A stretch of 64,000 nucleotides of DNA, taken from positions 186,001 through 250,000 of the forward strand of contig CAWADG010000009.1 in the NCBI GenBank assembly GCA_963780815.1, in the 5' to 3' direction. Shown here one piece after another: positions 50,621 through 57,917 of this stretch. Position numbers and translations under genes: made by a program. Each line of letters begins with the position of its first letter. Position 1 is the first letter of the stretch. Below the pieces are notes generated by a model, which had not been told where the DNA came from, did no database searches, and was given only the letters and a program-made list of their open reading frames with translations. Origin of the DNA: VRUE01 sp963780815. Lineage in GTDB: Bacteria; Actinomycetota; Thermoleophilia; Solirubrobacterales; 70-9.

Positions 50621-50711
50621 TTGCCGTTCAAGCTGAGGAGGAATAGCGTCGTTGCGGAGCCTTGGCTCCTTCGGGTGGACAAGGCGGAAAGCCACAACCC
50701 CGGAGGGATAA
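50621..50711 (+). promoter_or_regulatory. promoter and structured leader, copy 1
   Basis: TTGCCG (50621-50626), 17 bp, TAGCGT (50644-50649), then a ~56-nt leader. CCTTCGGG (50668-50675) pairs with CCCGGAGG (50699-50706), covering the ribosome-binding site, with an inner GGC-GGAAA-GCC hairpin. An alternative hairpin GGAGCC-TT-GGCTCC (50656-50669) competes for 50668-50669. Same arrangement as at 53622 and 55739. Confidence 0.6.
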
Positions 50712-51416
50712 ATGAGAGAGAACCCGAAACTGCGCGAAAGGCTGACCTACGCCAACGTGATATCGACGCTATGCCTGTTCCTGCTCCTGGGAGGCGGTGC
50801 CTATGCCGCCACCAAGCTGCCAAAGAACAGCGTCGGCACCAAGCAGCTGAGGAAGAACGCGGTAACCGGGGCCAAAGTGAAGGACAAATCGCTAACCGGC
50901 AATGACATCAATACCTCAACTCTGGGTACGGTTCCAACCGCGGCACAGGCGACCGACGCCGCTGCACTTGCCGGCCTCGGCCCTGCCGCGTTCGAACGTT
51001 CCGGTCATCTGGTGCAGATCTCCGCCAGGATGGCCAACACCGATCCCGATCGGACCATCCTCCAGGCAGGCCCCTTCACGGTCACCGCGCACTGCGCGGC
51101 GGCTAACTCGCAGCAAAATTTCATCCGCGCCTTCCTGACCACGAGCGAGAACGACAGCGCCGTGCATGGAGTCAACACCTTCGGAGTAGAAGACGGCAAC
51201 GCCGACCTAGACGTCGGGGTCCAGGAAACCATCGGCCAGTATCAGGAGGGCGGCACCCCGCCCAACCCTGCGGGGCCCTTCGAGGCGACCATGAACATGT
51301 TCTCGCCGAGCGGGACGAACGTCTTCGTCAGCTTGGCGCTCGGGACGCGGCTCTTCTCAGACACTGCGAGCCAGCGGACCGCATGCGTGTTCGCCGGCTA
51401 CGCCGTGATGTCCTGA
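50712..51416 (+). CDS. exported surface protein, KNSVG-repeat family
   Basis: 234 aa. N-terminal RLTYANVISTLCLFLLLGGG and AYAATKLPKNSVGTKQL, then RKNAVTGAKVKDKSLTGNDI repeats, and a beta-rich C-terminal domain with a single Cys pair (residues 90-234). Belongs to a family abundant in Thermoleophilia in which a membrane-spanning signal segment precedes KNSVG-type repeats. Adhesion or matrix role is a guess. Preceded by the conserved promoter-leader. Confidence 0.75.
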   Translation: MRENPKLRERLTYANVISTLCLFLLLGGGAYAATKLPKNSVGTKQLRKNAVTGAKVKDKSLTGNDINTSTLGTVPTAAQATDAAALAGLGPAAFERSGHLVQISARMANTDPDRTILQAGPFTVTAHCAAANSQQNFIRAFLTTSENDSAVHGVNTFGVEDGNADLDVGVQETIGQYQEGGTPPNPAGPFEATMNMFSPSGTNVFVSLALGTRLFSDTASQRTACVFAGYAVMS

Positions 51417-51577
51417 TCTCAGCCTCGACTGGCTCAAACTGCGTGCCTTCGCCGCTGCACCCGACGCATGGGCCTGCTCAGTTAGACAAGATCGCCCAGC
51501 CCCCCTCCCGCGGCAGGGCGTCTGGATCCGGGGGGGTCAGTTGCGGCTCGGCGATCGTGCACGGCTGAGCGTCCGCA

Positions 51578-51649
51578 TGGGCTGGGCGGATTCGAATCGC
51601 CGACCTCTCCAACAGACGGCCAGACGGAGGTACTCGGCCTTGGTGCCCA
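51578..51649 (-). other. 72-nt tRNA-like remnant
   Basis: On the minus strand TGGGC (51649-51645) can pair with GCCCA (51582-51578), and GGCGATTCGAATCCGCC forms a T-arm. Length 72 nt, but no proper anticodon arm. Third such element in the island. Confidence 0.35.
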
Positions 51650-51665
51650 AGAGTAGGATGCGCTG

Positions 51666-53423
51666 GTGAAATCGCTTGCCGGACGCTGGCGACTGGCGCT
51701 CCTTCTGGGTTTGGCAGGCTTGGCCGTCCCGGCCACGGCCGGCGCTGCGACCTACTGCGTTCATCAGGGTGGTAGTTGCTCGGCGGGACAGACCGACGAG
51801 GGCGCGAACCTGCAGAAAGCACTCGACGAAGCGGGCAGCAGCTCGGGCAACACCGTCCTGATCGGCCCTGGTAACTACACCCACGAACACGGGTTCACCT
51901 TCAACCATGGCACCCCGGGGCCGGACGTGACGATCAGCGGCGCCGGCGCCGGGCAGACGATCCTCGAATCGACCAACGGCAAACCCGCTCCCGGATACGT
52001 CCTCTCCTTCGCCGCGAGCTCCTCCTCGACGCTCGCGGGCATGACCATCCACGTCCAAAACGGCGACGGCGGCGGCCTTGCCCTGAGCACCGCGACGGCC
52101 AACGGTATCGCGGTGGCGACCGACGCCGGAGGCGCCGGAGGCCAATCCGCCCTCTCCCCCTCCAATGGGGCGACCGTCGAGCACAGCACGATCCAGGGCG
52201 AGACCGACACCGGCTGCTGCCCGAGCGCGGTCTTCGACAACACCGAAGGTGAAGTCACCCTCCTCGACGACACCCTGATCGGCTTTTACGGGCTCGACAT
52301 AGCAAGCCCCAGCGCCGAAGTGACGGCGCGCGACCTCCGCGCCCAAGCCCGCGTCGGCGTCCTCGTCACCGGCGGCTCCGCGACCGTTGACGACATACTC
52401 GCCGTGCTCAGCCCGGGATCGCTGTTCGCGAGCTTCGAGGCCTACCAAGGTGGCGTTCTCACCGTCCGCTCCGCCACCGTGATCGGCGTCGACGCGGCGC
52501 CGGATTCCAAGGGCCTGATGGTCTACGGCGCCGGCGCCGCCTCGAAACTGACCGTCGAGGACTCGATCGTGCGCGGCTTCCCGCTCGCCTGGGAACGCCT
52601 GATCAACGGTTCGGGTGGGACGGCGAGCCTGACGCTCGAAAACGACGACATCGCCGCCAGCGGCGCGAACAACGCCACCGGCAGCCCCAGCCAAGCCGCC
52701 AACATCGACCTCGATCCGCTCTTCGTCAACTCTGCCGCCGGCGACTACCACCTCCGCTTTGGCTCGCCGGCGATCGACAGCGGCGGCGCCTGCGCGAGCG
52801 TCTGCAAAGCGGTCCCCGACCTGGACGGCCTGATCCGCCCGATCGACGGCAACGGCGACGGCAGCGCGGTGCGGGACATGGGCGCCTACGAGTACGGGCA
52901 CCGCGCTCCCACCGTGAGCGCTGCGGCGAGCAAGCCAAAGCCGTTCGCAAACACGGCGGACACCTTCGTCGCCACCGCAAGCGACCCCGATCCGGGCGAT
53001 ACGGTGAGCTTGAGCTGGACCTTCGACGACGGTGCCCACGTCAGCGGCGCCAGCGTAGTCCACGCCTTTGCCAAGCCCGGAGCTCACACCGCGACGGTGA
53101 CCGCCACCGACTCCAGCGGCCTTTCGGCGACCGCCACGGTCACTGTGGACGTTCCTGGCGTGCCGAACACCAAGATCAGGAAGGCAAAGATCGTCGCCGC
53201 TAAGGGTGAGGCGATCTTCCGCTTCGACGCCGTAGGGGTCGCGAGCGGCTTCGAATGCGAGCTGCGCCGCCGTCACTCAGGCGCAAAGCCGAAGTTCAGG
53301 AGCTGCAGGTCACCGAAGACCTACAAGCACTTAAAGCCGGGTCAGTACACCTTCGAGGTGAGGGGGCTCAACCCCGCGGGCCACGACCCGACGCCGGCCA
53401 AGCGGGAGTTCCGGCTGAGGTAG
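51666..53423 (+). CDS. secreted beta-helix protein with PKD and C-terminal beta domains
   Basis: 585 aa from GTG 51666. Signal peptide (residues 10-27). Residues 30-420 form a right-handed parallel beta-helix of the polymorphic-outer-protein type: NTVLIGPGNYTHEHGFTF near the start, LDPLFVNSAAGDYHLRFGSP near 350, and AVRDMGAYEYG at its end. A PKD-like domain (about 430-495, TFDDGAHVSGASVVHAFAKP) and a Cys-containing module ending PTPAKREFRLR follow, the same module type as in the protein at 16441-18021. Surface attachment or carbohydrate binding is likely; no catalytic residues identified. Confidence 0.75.
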   Translation: MKSLAGRWRLALLLGLAGLAVPATAGAATYCVHQGGSCSAGQTDEGANLQKALDEAGSSSGNTVLIGPGNYTHEHGFTFNHGTPGPDVTISGAGAGQTILESTNGKPAPGYVLSFAASSSSTLAGMTIHVQNGDGGGLALSTATANGIAVATDAGGAGGQSALSPSNGATVEHSTIQGETDTGCCPSAVFDNTEGEVTLLDDTLIGFYGLDIASPSAEVTARDLRAQARVGVLVTGGSATVDDILAVLSPGSLFASFEAYQGGVLTVRSATVIGVDAAPDSKGLMVYGAGAASKLTVEDSIVRGFPLAWERLINGSGGTASLTLENDDIAASGANNATGSPSQAANIDLDPLFVNSAAGDYHLRFGSPAIDSGGACASVCKAVPDLDGLIRPIDGNGDGSAVRDMGAYEYGHRAPTVSAAASKPKPFANTADTFVATASDPDPGDTVSLSWTFDDGAHVSGASVVHAFAKPGAHTATVTATDSSGLSATATVTVDVPGVPNTKIRKAKIVAAKGEAIFRFDAVGVASGFECELRRRHSGAKPKFRSCRSPKTYKHLKPGQYTFEVRGLNPAGHDPTPAKREFRLR

Positions 53424-53621
53424 CCCAGCCAGGAGATCTTCTGCGACCCTTGTATTGCTCGGTTCTGCTCTCACCCAACGACAAGTGGCTCAAATGGAGG
53501 GTGATTCCGTTGGATCTTTCCGCCCCGGCCAGCCCGCTGCGAGAACGCGCATGGACTACCTCGGCATGGCCGCGACCCGTGATGGCCTTGCGGATCACAC
53601 CACTTTTTCGGCCAGCTCCGC

Positions 53622-53713
53622 TTGACCCCTCCCGCAGCTGCGGCTAGCGTCAATGCCGGACCTTGGCCCTTAGGTTGGGCGACGGCCGAAAGCCGCCAAT
53701 CGAATGGAGGGCG
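53622..53713 (+). promoter_or_regulatory. promoter and structured leader, copy 2
   Basis: TTGACC (53622-53627), 17 bp, TAGCGT (53645-53650). In the leader CGGC-CGAAA-GCCG is flanked by GGTTGG/CCAATC, with GGAGGG directly after. ACCT...AGGT can form an alternative stem upstream that uses part of the left arm. Confidence 0.6.
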
Positions 53714-54514
53714 ATGATTCGCCGGAGAGTCACCTATGCGAACGTGATGGCCACGGTCGCCGTCTTCATTGCCCTTGGTGGGGCTAGCTACGCGGCCACC
53801 CAGCTGCCGAAGAACTCCGTCGGCAGCGCTCAACTCAAGTCCGGCGCGGTGACCCTGCCGAAGCTCAGCGCCGCTGCCAAGCAGGCGCTACACGGCGAAA
53901 TCGGGCCGATCGGGCCGCAAGGCGAACGCGGGAACGACGGCGCGAGCGGCGCACGGGGGCCGACGGGTAACACCGGACCAAGCGGCGCCCAGGGATCGAC
54001 CGGCGTACGGGGACCGACGGGTAGCACCGGCCCGCAGGGGCCCACAGGGGCAACGGGCACTACCGGGGTCATCGGCCCGACAGGCCCGACCGGGGTAACC
54101 GGCTCAGCCGGCGCGACGGGCGCACGCGGTCCCAGTAACGCCTACGTCGCGGGGACTACCGAAGCGACTACGGTACTCCCCACCGCCGTCAGCTCAGTCC
54201 AGCTGCCCGAAGGCCACTACCTCGTGGCTTTCACGGTGCCGATGCAGGCGCTGGCCAGCTACGCATTTGGAGAATGCTGGCTTCAGCTCAACGGCTCCGG
54301 TTCGACCACATTCGGAAGATCCACGTTCAAGCCCGGCAGCGTCGAGCCGGGGCTGATGGTGTTCAGCGTCGGACTCGACATCACCGCGAACGAGCTGAGC
54401 GGCGGCCACGCAACCCTGGAAGCAGTCTGCGAAAGCGAGCTCGGCGAAGTCAAGGTCTTCGGCAACGGCACGCTGAGCGCGATCGCCGTCGCCGAATTGA
54501 CGCACGAAGGTTGA
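53714..54514 (+). CDS. exported collagen-like surface protein
   Basis: 266 aa from ATG 53714 behind GGAGGGCG. N-terminal VTYANVMATVAVFIALGG and KNSVGSAQLKSGAV as in the other two members. Residues about 60-145 are uninterrupted Gly-X-Y triplets (GPIGPQGERGNDGASGARGP and so on; many GPTG), a collagen-like stalk. The C-terminal ~115 residues are a compact beta domain like a C1q/TNF-type head. Likely a trimeric fibre on the cell surface. Confidence 0.8.
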   Translation: MIRRRVTYANVMATVAVFIALGGASYAATQLPKNSVGSAQLKSGAVTLPKLSAAAKQALHGEIGPIGPQGERGNDGASGARGPTGNTGPSGAQGSTGVRGPTGSTGPQGPTGATGTTGVIGPTGPTGVTGSAGATGARGPSNAYVAGTTEATTVLPTAVSSVQLPEGHYLVAFTVPMQALASYAFGECWLQLNGSGSTTFGRSTFKPGSVEPGLMVFSVGLDITANELSGGHATLEAVCESELGEVKVFGNGTLSAIAVAELTHEG

Positions 54515-54569
54515 CGGGCGAGCCGGGGATGGATGGCTGCCCATAGACGCTTCGCCCGAATCTGGGGGT

Positions 54570-54587
54570 GGGCAACGGGAGGGCAAC
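54570..54587 (+). repeat. paired GGGCAAC motif, copy C
   Basis: GGGCAAC at 54570-54576 and 54581-54587 (11 bp start to start), 28 bp before the integrase start codon, so it could serve both integration and autoregulation. A single GGGCAAC also lies at 55723-55729 at the integrase 3' end. Confidence 0.5.
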
Positions 54588-54614
54588 ACACCTGATCAGC
54601 GCGGGGTCGCACTG

Positions 54615-55742
54615 ATGGCCGCGCCAATGGTTAGGACCGCCACTCCCGGCATCTGCAAGCGCGGCAACCGCTACGTCGTCGTCTGGCGCCACCGCGGCAA
54701 GCAGTACAAGTCCTTTCACCGCACCCTCACCGAGGCTCGAGAGGCGAAGGGGCAGCGCCAGAGCGGAGACCGGCGCCCGACGTCGCGGATCGGCTTCGCG
54801 GACTACTTCGACGAGTGGATCGAGACCTACGCCGGACGGACCGCGCGGGGCTTCTCCGAGACGACCCGGCCCGAGTACCGGCGACCGATCGAGGCGCACG
54901 CCCTCCCGCGCTGGCGGACCTGGCGGCTGGCCGACGTCGAGCCGGGCGACGTCCGCGACCTGTTCGGGCAGATGCGCCGGGACGGGCGCTCGACCTCGCA
55001 GATCAAGAAGACGAGGGCGGCGCTATCGGCGATGTTCGCGACCGCGGTCGATGATGGCCTGCGCCCGTCGAACCCGGTCGCGGGGGTCCGCATCCCGACC
55101 GCGAACGGCGACGAGCCGAAAGACGATCGAGCGAAGGCGCTGACCCGCGAAGAGTTGAAGCTGCTACTCGCCGCGATCCCCGAGCGCTGGCGCCTGTTCT
55201 TCGAGTTCCTGACGCATACGGGCCTGCGGATCAGCGAGGCCGTCGGCCTGACCTGGGCGAACGTCGACCTCGGCGAGCGCCCGCAGGTCATGGTCCGCGA
55301 GCAGGTGTACCGCGGCGAGCGCCGGCGGCTCAAGAGCCGCGACGGTCGCCGCGACATACCGCTGTCGGCGGGAATGGCTGGGCGTCTGCTCGAGCATCGC
55401 CGCGACACCTACGGCGGCCCGACCGCGCCGGTCTTCCCCTCGAAGGCCGGGACGCCGCTGATCCGGGGCAAGGTCGCCGAACGGGTACTGAACCCCGCTC
55501 GCGAGGCGGTCGGCATGGAGTGGGTCAGCTTTCACGCCTTCCGCCGTACCTGCGCGTCGCTGCTGTTCGAGGCGGGCCGCAACGTCAAGCAGGTATCGGA
55601 GTGGCTCGGCCATTCCGACCCAGCCTTCACGCTCCGCACCTACGTTCACCTGATGGACGCCGGGGTCGGCGGCGCTGACTTCCTCGACGAGGCTGTATAC
55701 GCCGCCGAGCCGGAATCTGTGAGGGCAACTGACCAGAATTGA
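54615..55742 (+). CDS. tyrosine recombinase/integrase
   Basis: 375 aa. N-terminal arm-binding-like region (TPGICKRGNRYVVVWRHRGK), SAM-like core-binding domain (about 58-140), and catalytic domain with Arg205 (HTGLRISEA), a Lys in LKSRDGRRDIPL, His307/Arg310 (HAFRRT), His333 (LGHSD) and the nucleophile Tyr343 (RTYVHL). All residues are present, so the enzyme should be active on the tRNA-Glu att sites. No excisionase gene was recognised nearby. Confidence 0.93.
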   Translation: MAAPMVRTATPGICKRGNRYVVVWRHRGKQYKSFHRTLTEAREAKGQRQSGDRRPTSRIGFADYFDEWIETYAGRTARGFSETTRPEYRRPIEAHALPRWRTWRLADVEPGDVRDLFGQMRRDGRSTSQIKKTRAALSAMFATAVDDGLRPSNPVAGVRIPTANGDEPKDDRAKALTREELKLLLAAIPERWRLFFEFLTHTGLRISEAVGLTWANVDLGERPQVMVREQVYRGERRRLKSRDGRRDIPLSAGMAGRLLEHRRDTYGGPTAPVFPSKAGTPLIRGKVAERVLNPAREAVGMEWVSFHAFRRTCASLLFEAGRNVKQVSEWLGHSDPAFTLRTYVHLMDAGVGGADFLDEAVYAAEPESVRATDQN

Positions 55743-55830
55743 CCCGCCGCCCAATCGCGGCTACCGTCGGTGTGGGCCATAACCCGTGAGGGGGCGTGGC
55801 CGAAAGCCACGAACCCAACGGAGGGCCAGC
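55739..55830 (+). promoter_or_regulatory. promoter and structured leader, copy 3
   Basis: TTGACC (55739-55744), 17 bp, TACCGT (55762-55767). Hairpin 55784-55821: CCGT/ACGG and GGG/CCC outer stems, inner GTGGC-CGAAA-GCCAC, GGAGGG following. GGG-CCATAA-CCC (55774-55785) could form instead of the left arm. Nearly identical sequence recurs after the gene at 56577. Confidence 0.6.
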
Positions 55831-56568
55831 ATGAGAGCGCACTTCAAGCTACGCCGACCCGGCCATGGCACCGTGGTCGCCTACCTTGCCCTGTTCATCG
55901 CCCTCGGGGGCAGCGCCTATGCGGCTTCGCATCTCGGCAGCAAGACGGTCGGGACCAAGCAGCTCAAGGGCGGTGCCGTGACCGCGGCGAAGCTGAAGAA
56001 GAACGCCGTCACCAAGGCGAAGATCAAGAACGGAGCCGTGGACGGCTCGAAGATCAAGAACGGAGCCGTGGACGGCTCGAAGATCGCCGACGGCTCGGTG
56101 ACCGGCACCGAGATCAACGCCCCAACCATGCCCTTCTCGCAGATCGTCCATGAAGCCCGCGGCAACTCGACCGTGACCCTTCCGACCAACAAAAAAACGG
56201 CCTACCCCCTGAACAACGCCACCTATACCCAGGATCCCGGCCGCGACGATTTCTATGCCGGTGAGCTGGACGTCACGATCCCGGCCTCATGCACCGGGAC
56301 CCGGGCCGTTTACGGGCAGATCACGGTCGACGCGGCCGACCCGACAAAAGCCGGGCCCGAAGAAGTCGTCGCCAGCGGCGAATTCTTTGCCCCGGGCAGC
56401 GGGCAGGCCAGCGGACGGATCAGCCTCGGCCCCTCCTACAACGGAGTGCGGTTCCAATCCGCTTCGGCTACCAACCACACGCTGGGCATCACCGCCTCGG
56501 CGTCCTGCACGACCGGGGGTGGAGTCACGGCGACGTTCGGCGGCGTCGACGTGATCGGCGTCAAGTAG
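55831..56568 (+). CDS. exported surface protein, KNGAV-repeat family
   Basis: 245 aa from ATG 55831. Membrane/signal helix GTVVAYLALFIALGGSAYAA, then repeats SKTVGTKQLKGGAVTAAKL, KKNAVTKAKIKNGAVDGSK, KIADGSVTG, and a beta C-terminal domain with Cys in PASCTGTR and ASASCTTG. The 30-bp repeat at 56021-56080 duplicates ten residues exactly, showing recent repeat expansion. Same family and leader as the two upstream members but right of the integrase. Confidence 0.75.
   Translation: MRAHFKLRRPGHGTVVAYLALFIALGGSAYAASHLGSKTVGTKQLKGGAVTAAKLKKNAVTKAKIKNGAVDGSKIKNGAVDGSKIADGSVTGTEINAPTMPFSQIVHEARGNSTVTLPTNKKTAYPLNNATYTQDPGRDDFYAGELDVTIPASCTGTRAVYGQITVDAADPTKAGPEEVVASGEFFAPGSGQASGRISLGPSYNGVRFQSASATNHTLGITASASCTTGGGVTATFGGVDVIGVK
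56021..56080 (+). repeat. exact 30-bp tandem duplication inside surface protein gene
   Basis: 56021-56050 and 56051-56080 are identical (units beginning AGATCAAGAACGG), encoding KIKNGAVDGS twice. Likely slippage-prone. Confidence 0.8.
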
Positions 56569-56576
56569 GCGCGAAC

Positions 56577-56615
56577 CCGTTGGGGGGGCGTGGCCGAAAG
56601 CCACGAACCCAACGG
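56577..56615 (+). promoter_or_regulatory. orphan copy of the leader hairpin
   Basis: CCGTTGGG/CCCAACGG (8 bp, perfect) enclosing GTGGC-CGAAA-GCCAC. Almost the same sequence as copy 3, but with no promoter before it and no gene after it; it sits 9 bp after the stop of the surface gene. Either a terminator or the leader of a lost gene. Confidence 0.55.
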
Positions 56616-56622
56616 AAGCGGG

Positions 56623-56640
56623 GGGCAACGGGAGGGCAAC
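56623..56640 (+). repeat. paired GGGCAAC motif, copy D
   Basis: GGGCAAC at 56623-56629 and 56634-56640 (11 bp start to start), 108 bp inside the right att repeat. Mirrors copy A near the left end. Confidence 0.5.
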
Positions 56641-56747
56641 ACAACACCCGCAGACAGCCACAAATCGGTCCGACGCTGCCACACACGTATCGGCGTCCTA
56701 GACCCGAAAACACCGACAGCCGCAAACAGCCGCAAACCCTCGGACAC

Positions 56748-56792
56748 ATTCTCAGTCCGGAAACCGGGGTTCGAATCCCCGTAGCGGTACTC
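56748..56792 (+). repeat. attR: 45-bp direct repeat of tRNA-Glu 3' half
   Basis: Identical to 36225-36269, same orientation, not preceded by a tRNA 5' half, hence the right junction of the island. The 290 bp after it (56793-57083) show nothing recognisable. Confidence 0.9.
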
Positions 56793-57083
56793 GAGGCGAG
56801 GGCGGTTTTACGCTGGGCACTTGAGTCTCCAGGCAACTGGCGCTGCAACGTCGTGGGCTTCTCTGCAAGGCGTGGCGGTAACGACTGGATCCCTGCCGGG
56901 CTGGGTCTGGGGGAACCGAACGAAGCGGGTTGGTGAAGGGGTCGATAGTTGGAGCGATGCAGAGTTCACCCGAACGAGGTGATGCCTCCGATGCGGCTTC
57001 GACCTAGCTTGATGCTTAGAGGGCCGATTTTGGTCCGTCCACGCCGTCAAATGGTGGCCCAACAAGAAGGGAAACGACTTTCA

Positions 57084-57254
57084 ATGCTATGGATCGGACT
57101 TGGAGCCGTCGTCTACATCGTGTTGTTCATCTGGCTTGGCATTGCGTGTCTCCGCAATGGCCACGGATGGCTGTTCTTCTTCGGGATCTTCTTCCCCCTA
57201 CTTTGGATATTCGGTGCATTTAGCAGTCCCAGAGAAGGGGCCGCGTCGGCATAG
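57084..57254 (+). CDS. two-helix small membrane protein
   Basis: 56 aa from ATG 57084 (GAAGGGAAACG upstream). Helix 1 LWIGLGAVVYIVLFIWLGIA, helix 2 GWLFFFGIFFPLLWIFGAF, short charged end. An open frame extends upstream but is not protein-like. 12 bp before the DUF6325-like gene, probably co-transcribed. Confidence 0.6.
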   Translation: MLWIGLGAVVYIVLFIWLGIACLRNGHGWLFFFGIFFPLLWIFGAFSSPREGAASA

Positions 57255-57266
57255 GAGGAAGGGAAG

Positions 57267-57728
57267 ATGAACGCCAGCACCGATCAGCTTGGACCCGTCG
57301 ATTACCTAGTGGTCGAGTTCCCTGCCGACAGGGCTGACTTCTCCGGAGAGATGGCGTCGGAGCTGAAGAAGCTCGTCGACGGCGGCCAGATCCGGATACT
57401 CGATCTGCTCTTAGTCCAAAAGGGCGCCGATGGATCGATTGATGCGGCCGAGCTGAAAGACGCGGACGACAGCGACATTGGCCTACTTCGCGAGTTGGAG
57501 GCCGATCTCGCAATCCTCCTCGCCGAGGAAGACATCGAGAAGCTGGGACAGGCGCTGGAGCCCGGTAGCAAAGCGGCGGTCCTGGTCTGGGAGAACTCCT
57601 GGGCGGGGCCGTTCGGCTCGGCCGTGCGCCGGGCTGGCGGCCAGCTGGTGGCCAACGGACGCATTCCGACCCAGGCGATTCTGGCCGCGGCCGAAGCTGA
57701 AGAAGACGACGCGACGGAAAGAGCTTGA
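57267..57728 (+). CDS. DUF6325-like protein
   Basis: 153 aa, GGAGGAAGGGAAG before the ATG. LGPVDYLVVEFPADRADFSG, SELKKLVDGGQIRILDLLLV, LLAEEDIEKLGQALEPGSKA, and AVLVWENSWAGPF match a small actinobacterial family (DUF6325) related to DUF1269. No catalytic residues known. Followed 3 bp later by a short basic gene. Confidence 0.8.
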   Translation: MNASTDQLGPVDYLVVEFPADRADFSGEMASELKKLVDGGQIRILDLLLVQKGADGSIDAAELKDADDSDIGLLRELEADLAILLAEEDIEKLGQALEPGSKAAVLVWENSWAGPFGSAVRRAGGQLVANGRIPTQAILAAAEAEEDDATERA

Positions 57729-57731
57729 GCG

Positions 57732-57899
57732 ATGCCACTCGGACCAGGTCGCAGAGGGCGACGAGGCGTGATCGGCAAACCCGTGGCTCGAACCGCCGCG
57801 GTGGTCGGCACGGCTGTCGTCGTGTCGAGGGGTCACGAGCGAAGGTCAGACCGGCGGGAGGACCGCCGTGACCGCCGTGGGCCCGGAGTACTCAGGTAG
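57732..57899 (+). CDS. 55-aa basic protein following DUF6325 gene
   Basis: PLGPGRRGRRGVIGKPVART, AAVVGTAVVVSRGHERRSDR, then an Arg/Asp-rich tail. The VARTAAVVGTAVV core is what one sees in small SHOCT-associated or DUF6325 partner proteins. ATG 57732 is 3 bp after the previous stop, so translation is probably coupled. Confidence 0.6.
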   Translation: MPLGPGRRGRRGVIGKPVARTAAVVGTAVVVSRGHERRSDRREDRRDRRGPGVLR

Positions 57900-57917
57900 T
57901 CTCGGTTAGCGGGCCGC

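Larger units (their letters stand above)
36270..56792 (+). mobile_element. about 20.5-kb genomic island integrated at tRNA-Glu
   Basis: Bounded by the 45-bp att repeats, with a complete tyrosine integrase 1 kb from the right end. Contains accessory genes only: CYTH, HD-pyruvate kinase fusion, HNH/HTH cluster, solo cas1 and a cas1 fragment, antiporter and channel genes, DUF1269, and exported proteins, interspersed with gene fragments, tRNA-like remnants and small repeats. No conjugation, replication or phage structural genes are seen, so it is probably a decayed or satellite element. Confidence 0.85.

Noticed and set aside
50656..50711. Known c-di-GMP or cobalamin riboswitch in the surface-gene leaders
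   Set aside because: The leaders are only ~57 nt and lack the conserved core strings of those classes; only a GAAA-type capped hairpin is shared.
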